From: Fimenecus sp045578245
Lineage (GTDB): Bacteria; Bacillota; Clostridia; Oscillospirales; Acutalibacteraceae
Assembly: GCA_045578245.1 (NCBI GenBank)
Contig: JAZNJX010000086.1
Span: 1 to 23,428, forward strand
Direction: 5' to 3'
DNA: 23,428 nucleotides
In this document: in pieces, positions 6,891-13,862 of the stretch
Layout of the letters: each line of letters opens with the position of its first letter
Position numbering within the stretch: the first letter of the stretch is position 1
Program-made: the position numbers and the translations under genes
Notes under the pieces: model-generated
Databases searched by the model: none
Seen by the model: only the letters and a program-made list of their open reading frames with translations
Told to the model about the DNA's origin: nothing

Positions 6891-8189
6891 TTAAAACTCA
6901 ACTTTCTGCACCGCACCGTTATTTTCTCTTGACTTATCCGCAAGGTAAACACATAAATGACCTGCAACTGAATCAAAAATTGAGGTACAAGCAAGGCTTG
7001 GTTTTTCACCACGAACAAATGATACGAAGTCAGCGGAAAGTCTTTCGTCACCGCCACCGTGACCACCGTAAGCACCTACCATATCACCTGTAACAAAAAG
7101 GTCAACTTCTTCAAGAATTCTTTCATCAGTAGTTGTTGGATGAATCTTAGAAACATAGAACTTTGATTCTTCAAAGTTACCGTAAATTTCACCCTTTGTA
7201 CCAACAATATGTATTCTTCTAAGTGGAGTTGAAGAGCCACCAACCATATTGTGAGTACCTGTTGCACCACTTTCAAAGTTAACAAGTACTGACTGATGGT
7301 CAACTACGTTGTTATTGCATTTATAAATACACTTTCCGTAAAGTGAGTCACCTTTAAGAAGATTAATTTTATCCTCAATAGTTGGATTTTCAATATGCTC
7401 TAATTTATCCCAGATATAGAAAGCCCATCTTTCAGGCTGGTCTATGTAAAGTCGTTTTGCTGAGTATCTGCAATCTTCAACCAACGGACAGTCAACAAGA
7501 CATCTTTCACCTGCATTTTCAGGTGCATTTTCGGGCTTGAACTGATATTTACCGCCAAAGCTTGAAATTGCAACAGGCTTTGTGTCGCTCATCATCCACA
7601 TCATAATATCAATATCGTGACAGCATTTAGCGAGCAACATTGATGTATGACATTCGTCACTATTTGCCCATTTACCACGGATGTATGATGTTGAAAGGTG
7701 ATGATAACTTACATGTTCAAGTGTCTGAATATTGATAATATCACCGATTTCACCACTTACAACTCTTTCTTTGATTCCATAGTAGAAAGGTGTATAACGA
7801 AGCACGTGACAAATCATAACCTTTGAGTTGTTTTTCTTTGCACACGCTACAATTTCTCTCATTTCGTCTTCGTTAGGTGCAAAAGGCTTTTCCAAAAGCA
7901 TATCATATCCTGCATCTAAAAGAGGAATAGAGGTTTCAAGGTGCTGATGGTCCATAGTGCCATTTATGATGGTATCAGCAAGTTTGCCGTGTTTTGCTAA
8001 ATCCTGTGCTGTTTCAAAGCACATATCTTCCGAGAAACCGAATTTTTTCATACACATTTCTCGTCTGACAGGATTAGGGTCAGCAACACCAACGATTTTC
8101 ATAAGCTCAGGATTAGTAATAGCAAGTTCAGCATAAACTAATGCTCTGTGACCTGCACCAACAATAATCGCAGTAATTGGTTTTGACAT
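6891..8189 (-). CDS. Gfo/Idh/MocA-family oxidoreductase
   Basis: A 432-residue NAD(P)-dependent dehydrogenase-like protein. The N-terminal Rossmann part starts with IIVGAGHRA (8-16), has VADPN (35-39) and the family catalytic LEKPF (99-103, Lys101). His192 and Asp193 in CCHDIDIMMW (189-198) match the conserved C-terminal-domain region. An inserted Cys cluster (Cys230, Cys234, Cys240) precedes YSAKRLY and marks a subgroup of gut Firmicutes members. Substrates in this family are sugars or sugar acids; none can be assigned. The start at 8189 has GGGAG nine bases upstream; the in-frame ATG three codons earlier abuts that site and is rejected. It has its own promoter. Confidence 0.88.
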   Translation of the reverse strand: MSKPITAIIVGAGHRALVYAELAITNPELMKIVGVADPNPVRREMCMKKFGFSEDMCFETAQDLAKHGKLADTIINGTMDHQHLETSIPLLDAGYDMLLEKPFAPNEDEMREIVACAKKNNSKVMICHVLRYTPFYYGIKERVVSGEIGDIINIQTLEHVSYHHLSTSYIRGKWANSDECHTSMLLAKCCHDIDIMMWMMSDTKPVAISSFGGKYQFKPENAPENAGERCLVDCPLVEDCRYSAKRLYIDQPERWAFYIWDKLEHIENPTIEDKINLLKGDSLYGKCIYKCNNNVVDHQSVLVNFESGATGTHNMVGGSSTPLRRIHIVGTKGEIYGNFEESKFYVSKIHPTTTDERILEEVDLFVTGDMVGAYGGHGGGDERLSADFVSFVRGEKPSLACTSIFDSVAGHLCVYLADKSRENNGAVQKVEF

Positions 8190-8227
8190 AGTTAACATCT
8201 CCCTTGTGGGATATTTTTATCAAATGA

Positions 8228-8255
8228 ATTATACCATATAACTACTAAATGTAAA
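8228..8255 (-). promoter_or_regulatory. Promoter of the Gfo/Idh/MocA gene
   Basis: On the minus strand: TTTACA (8255-8250), 16-base spacer, TATAAT (8233-8228) with TGG directly before it, an extended -10. Confidence 0.72.
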
Positions 8256-8264
8256 GACGAAAAC

Positions 8265-8291
8265 GAAAAAAGCTCCACTAAATGGAGCTTT
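8265..8291 (-). terminator. Terminator after trmL
   Basis: Perfect 9-bp stem AAAGCTCCA/TGGAGCTTT (8269-8277, 8283-8291) with a 5-base loop. Read on the minus strand it is followed by TTTTTTCGTTTTCG. It separates trmL from the next minus-strand gene. Confidence 0.85.
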
Positions 8292-8300
8292 AATATTTTT

Positions 8301-8807
8301 CTATTGCTGGTCTGCCCAATTGTAATTTCTTAATTCGCCACTTTCGAGGAGCTGTGGGTAATCCCACTGTCTTAATGTTTCATAAACGCCGATTGCAACT
8401 GCATTTGAAAGGTTAAGACTTCTTGCTTCGTCAATCATAGGAATTCTTACACACTTGTCTGCATTTTCAAAAAGCAATTTTTCGGGAAGTCCTGCAGTTT
8501 CTTTGCCGAATACGAGGTATGTATTGTCAGGATATTTTACATCAGAATGTCTTTTCTGTGCTTTTGTTGAAAAATAGAAGAAATTTCCACCTTTGTTCTT
8601 CTCGAAAAACTCTTCCATTGTGTCGTAATATGTAATGTCAAGAAGATACCAATAGTCAAGTCCTGCTCGTTTTAATTTCTTGTCGTCAGGAGTAAATCCC
8701 ATTTTGCCAACAAGATGGAGTCTTGCACCTGTTGCAGCACAAGTCCTTGCAACATTTCCAGTATTCTGTGGAATTTCAGGCTCAACCATTACTATATTCA
8801 ATACCAT
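8301..8807 (-). CDS. trmL: tRNA (cytidine/uridine-34 2'-O)-methyltransferase TrmL
   Basis: A SPOUT-class methyltransferase that 2'-O-methylates the wobble base of certain leucine tRNAs using S-adenosylmethionine. The 168-residue product carries PEIPQNTGN (10-18), FGKETAGLP (100-108) and SLNLSNAVAI (130-139), the three motifs of the family's trefoil knot. The ATG at 8807 is chosen because AAGGTG lies about six bases upstream; a GTG nine bases earlier is part of that site. The C-terminal tail after residue 150 is slightly longer than in E. coli TrmL. Confidence 0.93.
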   Translation of the reverse strand: MVLNIVMVEPEIPQNTGNVARTCAATGARLHLVGKMGFTPDDKKLKRAGLDYWYLLDITYYDTMEEFFEKNKGGNFFYFSTKAQKRHSDVKYPDNTYLVFGKETAGLPEKLLFENADKCVRIPMIDEARSLNLSNAVAIGVYETLRQWDYPQLLESGELRNYNWADQQ

Positions 8808-8846
8808 TTTAATCACCTTGATTTTGATTTTTATTTTGTTAATAAA

Positions 8847-8875
8847 AGTATAACATTTTTAGAAATAATTTTAAA
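8847..8875 (-). promoter_or_regulatory. Candidate trmL promoter
   Basis: On the minus strand: TTTAAA (8875-8870), 17-base spacer, TATACT (8852-8847) preceded by TGT, an extended -10. The -35 match is weak. Confidence 0.5.
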
Positions 8876-8917
8876 TATAAAATCATAATTTTTTTATTTC
8901 TTTTTCTCAAAATATTA

Positions 8918-8945
8918 TTGCTCATTAAAAATTTTTTATGAGCAA
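8918..8945. repeat. 28-base near-perfect palindrome upstream of the small ORF
   Basis: Arms TTGCTCAT (8918-8925) and ATGAGCAA (8938-8945) pair perfectly, and the centre continues as five further A-T pairs after a single T/T mismatch. The palindrome ends 9 bases before the AAGGAGG of the ORF at 8969. It has no trailing T run on either strand, so an operator or a leader hairpin is more likely than a terminator. Confidence 0.7.
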
Positions 8946-8968
8946 ATTGTAAAGAAGGAGGAAGAAAA

Positions 8969-9148
8969 ATGGATAAGAAACAGGTTGGTAAAATGGTAGG
9001 TGCAGGTATGCTTGCAGGTACAGCAGCTATGGCAGTTACAAGTTCTATGACGGACAAAAACACAAAAAAGAAAATGAAGAAAACTGCTAAAAAAGCAGTG
9101 GATACTGTAACTAACGTGGTTGACAGTGTTAATAAGATGATGAACTAA
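8969..9148 (+). CDS. Unrecognised small basic protein (59 aa)
   Basis: A 59-codon ORF with a textbook AAGGAGG (8955-8961) seven bases before its ATG. The product begins MDKKQVGKMVGAGMLAGTAA, has a short Gly/Ala/Met-rich hydrophobic stretch (residues about 9-27), then a Lys cluster NTKKKMKKTAKK (31-42) and an amphipathic-looking end with VDTVTNVVDSV (44-54). It could be a membrane-associated small protein or a YtxH-like fragment; I do not recognise the family. It ends 11 bases before the PdaA-like gene and is very likely cotranscribed with it, which suggests a role around sporulation. It is short enough to be missed by a 60-residue cut-off. Confidence 0.8.
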   Translation: MDKKQVGKMVGAGMLAGTAAMAVTSSMTDKNTKKKMKKTAKKAVDTVTNVVDSVNKMMN

Positions 9149-9159
9149 GAGGCATAAAA

Positions 9160-10038
9160 ATGAAAAGGATTTTTCAAATCAGTGCTGTTTTAGTAAGTTT
9201 ATCTCTTCTTTCTTCCTGTGCAAGACTTTCAATGCCTAAATATGAACAGGTAACAGATGAAACGAGTACAAGGGAAGAAAGTACCACAAAATTAACACCT
9301 GAAACTACTGTTAACATCGAACCGATAGCGAGAAGTACGGATACAAAGAAATCCCATAGTTATGGCGTTGCAAAAGATGGTAAGGCAAATGAAATTTCAA
9401 TAAATGCTCAGAATTACTTTGATACCAATAAATTTAAGGCATTTTGTCTTGATACGAAAAATGATAAAAAAGTTATGTACCTGACTTTCGACTGTGGCTA
9501 TGAGAATGGATACACAGCAAAAATTCTTGATGTGTTGAAAGAAAAGGGAGTGAATGCGGCCTTTTTCTGCACATTGCCACAAGTTAAAGAAAATCCCGAT
9601 TTAATCAAAAGAATGATAGACGATGGTCATATTGTCGGAAATCACTCTGTAACGCATCCATCATTTGCAGAAATATCAGAAACACAGATGTCAGAAGAAG
9701 TCAAAGGAATGGAAGAATATCTAAAAAATAATTTCAATTATAGTGAACCTTATTTCAGATTCCCAAAAGGTGAATACACGGATAATGCTTTGAGAGTAGT
9801 AGAAAAATTAGGATATACAAGTGTTTTCTGGTCATTGGCATATGCGGACTGGGATTTGAACAATCAAAAGGGTGAACAATATGCCTTTGATAAAGTCACA
9901 TCAAGGTTTCATCCGGGGGCAGTAATTCTCTTGCACTCGGTTTCACCTGATAATGCTAATGCTTTAAGTAAGATAATTGATGAGGCAAGAAAACAGGGAT
10001 ATGAGTTTTGTTCATTAAGACAATATGTGTCGAATTAA
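9160..10038 (+). CDS. pdaA: PdaA-like polysaccharide deacetylase lipoprotein
   Basis: Closely resembles B. subtilis PdaA, the N-acetylmuramic acid deacetylase needed for muramic delta-lactam in the spore cortex. The 292-residue precursor has a signal peptide with lipobox LSSC (Cys20), a Ser/Thr/Glu-rich linker to about residue 65, then a NodB domain: YLTFDCGYENGYT (107-119), metal-binding His162 and His166 in GNHSVTHPS, FRFPKGEYTD (199-208), VFWSLAYADWDLNNQKG (222-238) and ILLHSVSPDNANAL (256-269). Residue 112 is Cys where PdaA has Asn and classical members have Asp. Lipid anchoring is a difference from B. subtilis PdaA. Upstream partner is the 59-residue protein; downstream is a SASP gene. 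Confidence 0.88.
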   Translation: MKRIFQISAVLVSLSLLSSCARLSMPKYEQVTDETSTREESTTKLTPETTVNIEPIARSTDTKKSHSYGVAKDGKANEISINAQNYFDTNKFKAFCLDTKNDKKVMYLTFDCGYENGYTAKILDVLKEKGVNAAFFCTLPQVKENPDLIKRMIDDGHIVGNHSVTHPSFAEISETQMSEEVKGMEEYLKNNFNYSEPYFRFPKGEYTDNALRVVEKLGYTSVFWSLAYADWDLNNQKGEQYAFDKVTSRFHPGAVILLHSVSPDNANALSKIIDEARKQGYEFCSLRQYVSN

Positions 10039-10047
10039 CAAAAATTA

Positions 10048-10080
10048 TCAATAATAATTGTAATTCAACCGTTCAAACTA
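10048..10080 (+). promoter_or_regulatory. Possible sigma-G-like promoter of the SASP gene
   Basis: CAAACTA (10074-10080) differs by one base from the sigma-G -10 form CATWCTA, and TCAATA (10048-10053) is one base from TGAATA. The 20-base spacing is longer than usual, so this is only a candidate, supported mainly by the identity of the gene it precedes. Confidence 0.25.
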
Positions 10081-10132
10081 TTACTGCAAACGCAATTGAT
10101 ATATAACTTTAATTGATAAGGGGTGTATTAAG

Positions 10133-10327
10133 ATGGCAAGAAACAATAGAAGCGTAGTACCTGAAGCTCGTGAAGCTCTCAACCGTTTCAAGATGGAAGC
10201 AGCTTCTGAAGTTGGTGTAAACCTTAAGGATGGTTACAACGGTGACCTCACTTCAAAGCAGGCAGGTAGTGTCGGCGGTCAGATGGTTAAAAAGATGATT
10301 AAGTCATACGAAGAAAATATGAAATAA
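10133..10327 (+). CDS. Small acid-soluble spore protein, alpha/beta type
   Basis: A 64-residue DNA-binding spore protein that coats and protects DNA in the forespore core. Family features are present in order: EAREALNRFKMEAASEVGV (12-30), which contains the germination-protease cleavage region, and GDLTSKQAGSVGGQMVKKMI (37-56), matching the conserved LTSRxxGxVGGxMVKxMI helix. AAGGGGTG lies eight bases before the ATG. It follows the PdaA-like gene by 94 bases and is closed by a strong hairpin, so it may have its own forespore promoter. This is the clearest sign that the organism forms endospores. The exact paralogue (SspA-D) cannot be assigned. Confidence 0.95.
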   Translation: MARNNRSVVPEAREALNRFKMEAASEVGVNLKDGYNGDLTSKQAGSVGGQMVKKMIKSYEENMK

Positions 10328-10347
10328 CATTTTTCCTAAAAATTAAA

Positions 10348-10380
10348 GAGCCCGACGGGAATACTCGTCGGGTTCGGTTT
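10348..10380. terminator. Bidirectional terminator, SASP gene / hypothetical gene
   Basis: A 10-bp GC-rich stem (10348-10357 with 10366-10375, one G-U pair) with loop GGAATACT. Plus strand continues GGTTTTA; minus strand continues TTTAATTTTTAGG. It lies between convergent genes. Confidence 0.8.
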
Positions 10381-10919
10381 TACCATCCACAATATAGTTC
10401 AATAAACCATGAGTAGGGAAGGTCAATAGTATCTAAATCCATATCTTCAAAATAAATATATGCAATCTGATTTGTTTTGTCATTTGTTCCAATGAAATAG
10501 ATACAATGAGGATACCATTCTGAATACATTTCAAAGGAAAACCCGTCAACGATAATTGGTTCATTGTTTCTTTGGATTGGATTATCGGTTTCGTTAGATG
10601 TTCCCATCTCATTAATATTTTCATACGGATCATATAGAATTGCCTTTTGATTGTTATATGTGTCTTCATCATATTTGACTATCATAGAATATGCACGAGA
10701 GAAGAAAATAAGGAAGTTTTTTTGATAGTATTTATACTTTACTGATTTATGGTGCGGTAAATCTTCGATGTTTGGGAGAATATGTTCCTGTGCAACTTCT
10801 TTATAGTGTTTTGGATTTGTACTGTATTTAAATCCAAAAAGGTCCCAAATAAAAACAATAAAAGATATTATAATTGTAACAAGGAGAACGCAGAGAAATA
10901 TTTTTGTTCCTTTTTTCAT
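10380..10919 (-). CDS. Hypothetical membrane-anchored protein (179 aa)
   Basis: I do not recognise the function. One N-terminal hydrophobic segment (about residues 6-28, preceded by KKGTK) should anchor the protein with its body outside. The rest is rich in Tyr, Asp, Asn and Glu and includes LPNIEDLPHHKSVKYKYYQK (48-67) and SRAYSMIVKYDEDTY (75-89). No lipobox and no catalytic motif are seen. The ATG at 10919 is chosen because GAGGTGAT lies upstream; a GTG at 10928 overlaps that site. A strong promoter precedes it and it is monocistronic. Confidence 0.75.
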   Translation of the reverse strand: MKKGTKIFLCVLLVTIIISFIVFIWDLFGFKYSTNPKHYKEVAQEHILPNIEDLPHHKSVKYKYYQKNFLIFFSRAYSMIVKYDEDTYNNQKAILYDPYENINEMGTSNETDNPIQRNNEPIIVDGFSFEMYSEWYPHCIYFIGTNDKTNQIAYIYFEDMDLDTIDLPYSWFIELYCGW

Positions 10920-10939
10920 CTCAATCACCTCTAATTATA

Positions 10940-10968
10940 ATTATAAATGAAAATACTTACTTTTGCAA
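10940..10968 (-). promoter_or_regulatory. Promoter of the 179-aa hypothetical gene
   Basis: On the minus strand: TTGCAA (10968-10963), 17-base spacer, TATAAT (10945-10940). The start codon follows within about 20 bases. Confidence 0.72.
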
Positions 10969-11018
10969 CAATCTTTACAGTTTGGTAATAAAAAAGTTAA
11001 TAAAATGCAAAAAAACTA

Positions 11019-11047
11019 TTGGAAAATCTGAGAGAATGTTATATAAT
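11019..11047 (+). promoter_or_regulatory. Promoter of the hprK operon
   Basis: TTGGAA (11019-11024), 17-base spacer, TATAAT (11042-11047). Probably drives hprK through yraN, since no internal terminator is seen before 17754. Confidence 0.75.
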
Positions 11048-11084
11048 GTTTTAAATATATTTTTATAAAGGGGAGGTAGGCGTT

Positions 11085-12053
11085 TTGGCATCAAAATATT
11101 CTGTTTCTTTGGAAAAAATAATTAATGAATTCGGGTTTGAAACAATATATTTACCATGTGACGCATCTGAACTTTCAATTACATCTCAGGAGGTAAGTCG
11201 TCCCGGCCTTTTACTTGCTGGCAGCGATAAATACTTTGACCCTGCACGTGTTCAGTATCTGGGATTTGCAGAATTCGAGTATGTAAAATCTTTGGGGAAA
11301 GAACAACAACTTGAAAGTATTGAACGTCTTTTCAGCAAACAACCATCTGTTGTTATTATTACAAGAAGTCTTGACCCACTTGATGGAATGGTTGATTTTG
11401 CTAAAAAATACAGAGTGCCTATTATAAGAACTGCCGAAGCAACATCTGCAAGTATGTCAACACTTATCTATTTCCTTGGTACAGCTCTTGCTCCGCGTAT
11501 TACACGACATGGTGTTCTTGTTGAAGTTTATGGTGAGGGTGTTCTTATTGTCGGTGATAGTGGTGTAGGTAAAAGCGAAACTGCTATCGAGCTTATAAAA
11601 CGTGGCCATCGACTTATTGCTGATGATGCTGTTGAAATCAGAAAAGCATCTGCTAAAACACTTGTAGGCTCAGCACCTGATAATATCCGTCATTTCATCG
11701 AACTTCGAGGAATAGGTATTATCAATGCACGTCGTCTTTTTGGTATGGGTGCTGTTAAACTTACTGAAAAAATCAATATGGTTATTCAGCTTGAGCCATG
11801 GGATAGCTCAAAGGTATATGACCGTATGGGTCTGGATAATGAATACATAACAATTATGGATGTTAAGATTCCATTGACAGTTGTTCCTGTTAAACCCGGT
11901 AGAAACCTTGCGGTAATTATTGAATGTGCTGCAATGAATAACAGACAGAAGAAAATGGGCTACAACGCTGCTCGTGAACTTCTCCATCATCTTGGTATGG
12001 ATGAGGGTTATGAGCCAAAATCTCACGAAATTGACATCTGGCAGAATTATTAA
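11085..12053 (+). CDS. hprK: HPr kinase/phosphorylase
   Basis: Phosphorylates and dephosphorylates Ser46 of HPr (and Crh), the central sensor of carbon catabolite repression in low-GC Gram-positives. The 322-residue product has the N-terminal HprK domain, His142 in RHGVLVEVYG, Walker A GDSGVGKS (157-164), the LIADDAVEI strand (178-185), the signature ELRGIGIINARRLFG (206-220) and the C-terminal K3 loop VPVKPGRNLAVIIE (267-280). The start is a TTG at 11085, supported by GGGGAGG eight bases upstream and no nearer ATG. ptsH is not adjacent. It leads an operon-like run ending at yraN. Confidence 0.96.
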   Translation: MASKYSVSLEKIINEFGFETIYLPCDASELSITSQEVSRPGLLLAGSDKYFDPARVQYLGFAEFEYVKSLGKEQQLESIERLFSKQPSVVIITRSLDPLDGMVDFAKKYRVPIIRTAEATSASMSTLIYFLGTALAPRITRHGVLVEVYGEGVLIVGDSGVGKSETAIELIKRGHRLIADDAVEIRKASAKTLVGSAPDNIRHFIELRGIGIINARRLFGMGAVKLTEKINMVIQLEPWDSSKVYDRMGLDNEYITIMDVKIPLTVVPVKPGRNLAVIIECAAMNNRQKKMGYNAARELLHHLGMDEGYEPKSHEIDIWQNY

Positions 12054-12070
12054 AGAAAGAAGGAAAATCT

Positions 12071-12976
12071 GTGTATAAGAAAATTGCATTATTTGCTGAA
12101 AATCTTGGTGCAACAGTAGAATTCGATGCACCAATGAAAAAATATACAAGTTTTAAATGTGGCGGTAATGCAAGTCTTTTGATTATACCGGATTCTTTAG
12201 ATTCTCTGCAAAAGATAATGTCTTATTGCAAACAAAAAGACATTAAACCATTGATTATCGGAAATGGTTCAAATCTTTTGGTTACTGATAATGGTATTGA
12301 TAATGTTGTTATTAAAATCGGCTCAAAAATGTCAAAAACTGAGTTGATTGATGAAACAACAATTTATTGCGAAGCAGGTGCTTCATTAAAAAGTCTTTGT
12401 ATGTTTGCACTTGAGAATTCTCTTTCAGGTCTTGAGTTTGCTTATGGCATTCCTGGTACACTCGGTGGTGCGGTCTATATGAATGCGGGTGCTTATGGCG
12501 GAGAAATGAAGGATGTTCTTTTCTCTTGTAAGCATATTGATTCCGATGGAAGAATTGGCGAACTGTCACAAGATGAACTTAATCTTCGATATCGTGGCAG
12601 TGCATACACCGATAATGGTTTTACAGTTGTTTCTGCTGTTATGAAATTAAAAAAAGCAGAAAAGGCTGATATAAAGGCTGCTATGGACGATAAACTACAA
12701 AGGCGAAAAGATAAACAACCCTTGGAATATCCAAGTGCAGGGAGTACATTTAAACGACCTGAAGGATATTTTGCAGGTGCACTTATTCAGGAAAGTGGTC
12801 TTAAGGGCTATACTGTAGGTGGTGCTCAGGTTAGTGAAAAACACGCAGGTTTTGTTATCAATAAGGATAATGCAACTGCAACAGATATTATTACATTGAT
12901 TAAAAATGTACAATGTATTGTTTACGATAAATTCGGAGTAATGCTTGAAACTGAAGTTAAAATTATAGGCGATTAG
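12071..12976 (+). CDS. murB: UDP-N-acetylenolpyruvoylglucosamine reductase
   Basis: FAD-dependent reduction of UDP-GlcNAc-enolpyruvate to UDP-MurNAc in cytoplasmic peptidoglycan precursor synthesis. The 301-residue type II enzyme shows KYTSFKCGGNA (24-34), the FAD site IIGNGSNLLV (62-71), IPGTLGGAVYMNAGAYGGE (127-145), YRGS with Arg175, the proton-donor Ser225 in SAGSTFKRP, and Glu295 in LETEV near the C-terminus. The start is GTG at 12071 with GAAGGA upstream, 17 bases after hprK. Confidence 0.96.
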   Translation: MYKKIALFAENLGATVEFDAPMKKYTSFKCGGNASLLIIPDSLDSLQKIMSYCKQKDIKPLIIGNGSNLLVTDNGIDNVVIKIGSKMSKTELIDETTIYCEAGASLKSLCMFALENSLSGLEFAYGIPGTLGGAVYMNAGAYGGEMKDVLFSCKHIDSDGRIGELSQDELNLRYRGSAYTDNGFTVVSAVMKLKKAEKADIKAAMDDKLQRRKDKQPLEYPSAGSTFKRPEGYFAGALIQESGLKGYTVGGAQVSEKHAGFVINKDNATATDIITLIKNVQCIVYDKFGVMLETEVKIIGD

Positions 12977-12989
12977 GGGAGATACACAT

Positions 12990-13850
12990 ATGCAGCTTGT
13001 AATTGTTACCGGAATGTCCGGCGCAGGAAAATCAAGAGTAATTGACTCTTTGGAGGATATTGGTTTTTTTTGTGTAGATAATATGACACCAAAACTTATT
13101 CCAACCTTTGTTCGACTTCTTAATGACTCAGCGGAAGTAAGAGAAAAAGTCGCAATTGTCGCTGACGTGCGTCTTGGAGGTTCTTTTTCACATCTTTTTT
13201 CAGCGCTTGAAGAGTTGAAGACGATGGAATGTGAATACAAAGTATTATTTGTTGATGCGGATAACGAGGTTATTTTGCGAAGATATCAGGAAACAAGAAG
13301 AAAGCATCCACTTTTAAAGTTTGATACCTCTAAACCCTTAGTAGAAATTCTTATGCAAGAACGTGAAATGCTTAAAGATGCAAGGAATATTGCTGATTAC
13401 GTTATTGATTCGTCATATCTGTCCATGGCTCAGCTTAAAGAAAGAGTCGCAACTCTTTTTTTTGAAGATGTAGCGAGAACAATGAAAATCACTGTTCTTT
13501 CTTTTGGCTTTAAATATGGTGCACCAAAGGATTCTGACTTGGTGTTTGATGTTCGTTGTTTACCAAATCCATTTTATGTACCGGAACTTAAGAATCAGAC
13601 CGGACTTGATCAGCCCGTTTATGACTATGTAATGAGTTTTGATGAAGCAAAGGGACTTGAGCCAAAACTCCTTGACTTGATTTCATATCTTGTTCCTTTA
13701 TACAGAAGTGAGGGTAAGAGTCAGCTTACTGTTTCTGTAGGTTGTACAGGTGGTAAACACCGTTCGGTTGTATTTGCCGAAAAAGTATATAAAAAAATAA
13801 AAGAAGATGGATTTAACGTATCTGTATATCACAGAGATATAAATAGATAA
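12990..13850 (+). CDS. rapZ: RNase adapter / nucleotide-binding protein RapZ (YvcJ)
   Basis: P-loop protein of the RapZ/YvcJ family. In E. coli it delivers GlmZ sRNA to RNase E to tune glucosamine-6-phosphate synthesis; in Bacillus the role is less defined. The 286-residue product has Walker A GMSGAGKS (8-15), DVRLGGSF around 59-66, and the C-terminal SFGFKYGAPKDSDLVFD (171-187) and GCTGGKHRSV (251-260). A GGGGAGA site precedes the ATG. It is between murB and whiA; the yvcK gene that commonly lies between rapZ and whiA in Firmicutes is absent here. Confidence 0.95.
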   Translation: MQLVIVTGMSGAGKSRVIDSLEDIGFFCVDNMTPKLIPTFVRLLNDSAEVREKVAIVADVRLGGSFSHLFSALEELKTMECEYKVLFVDADNEVILRRYQETRRKHPLLKFDTSKPLVEILMQEREMLKDARNIADYVIDSSYLSMAQLKERVATLFFEDVARTMKITVLSFGFKYGAPKDSDLVFDVRCLPNPFYVPELKNQTGLDQPVYDYVMSFDEAKGLEPKLLDLISYLVPLYRSEGKSQLTVSVGCTGGKHRSVVFAEKVYKKIKEDGFNVSVYHRDINR

Positions 13851-13862
13851 AGGATTTTTATT

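Noticed and set aside
8839..9063. Minus-strand 74-codon ORF overlapping the 59-residue gene
   Set aside because: The plus-strand ORF has a strong ribosome binding site and operon linkage; the minus one lacks both.
12695..13240. 181-codon antisense ORF across murB and rapZ
   Set aside because: It overlaps two firmly identified genes on the opposite strand, has low-complexity Ser/Cys/Phe composition and no ribosome binding site.
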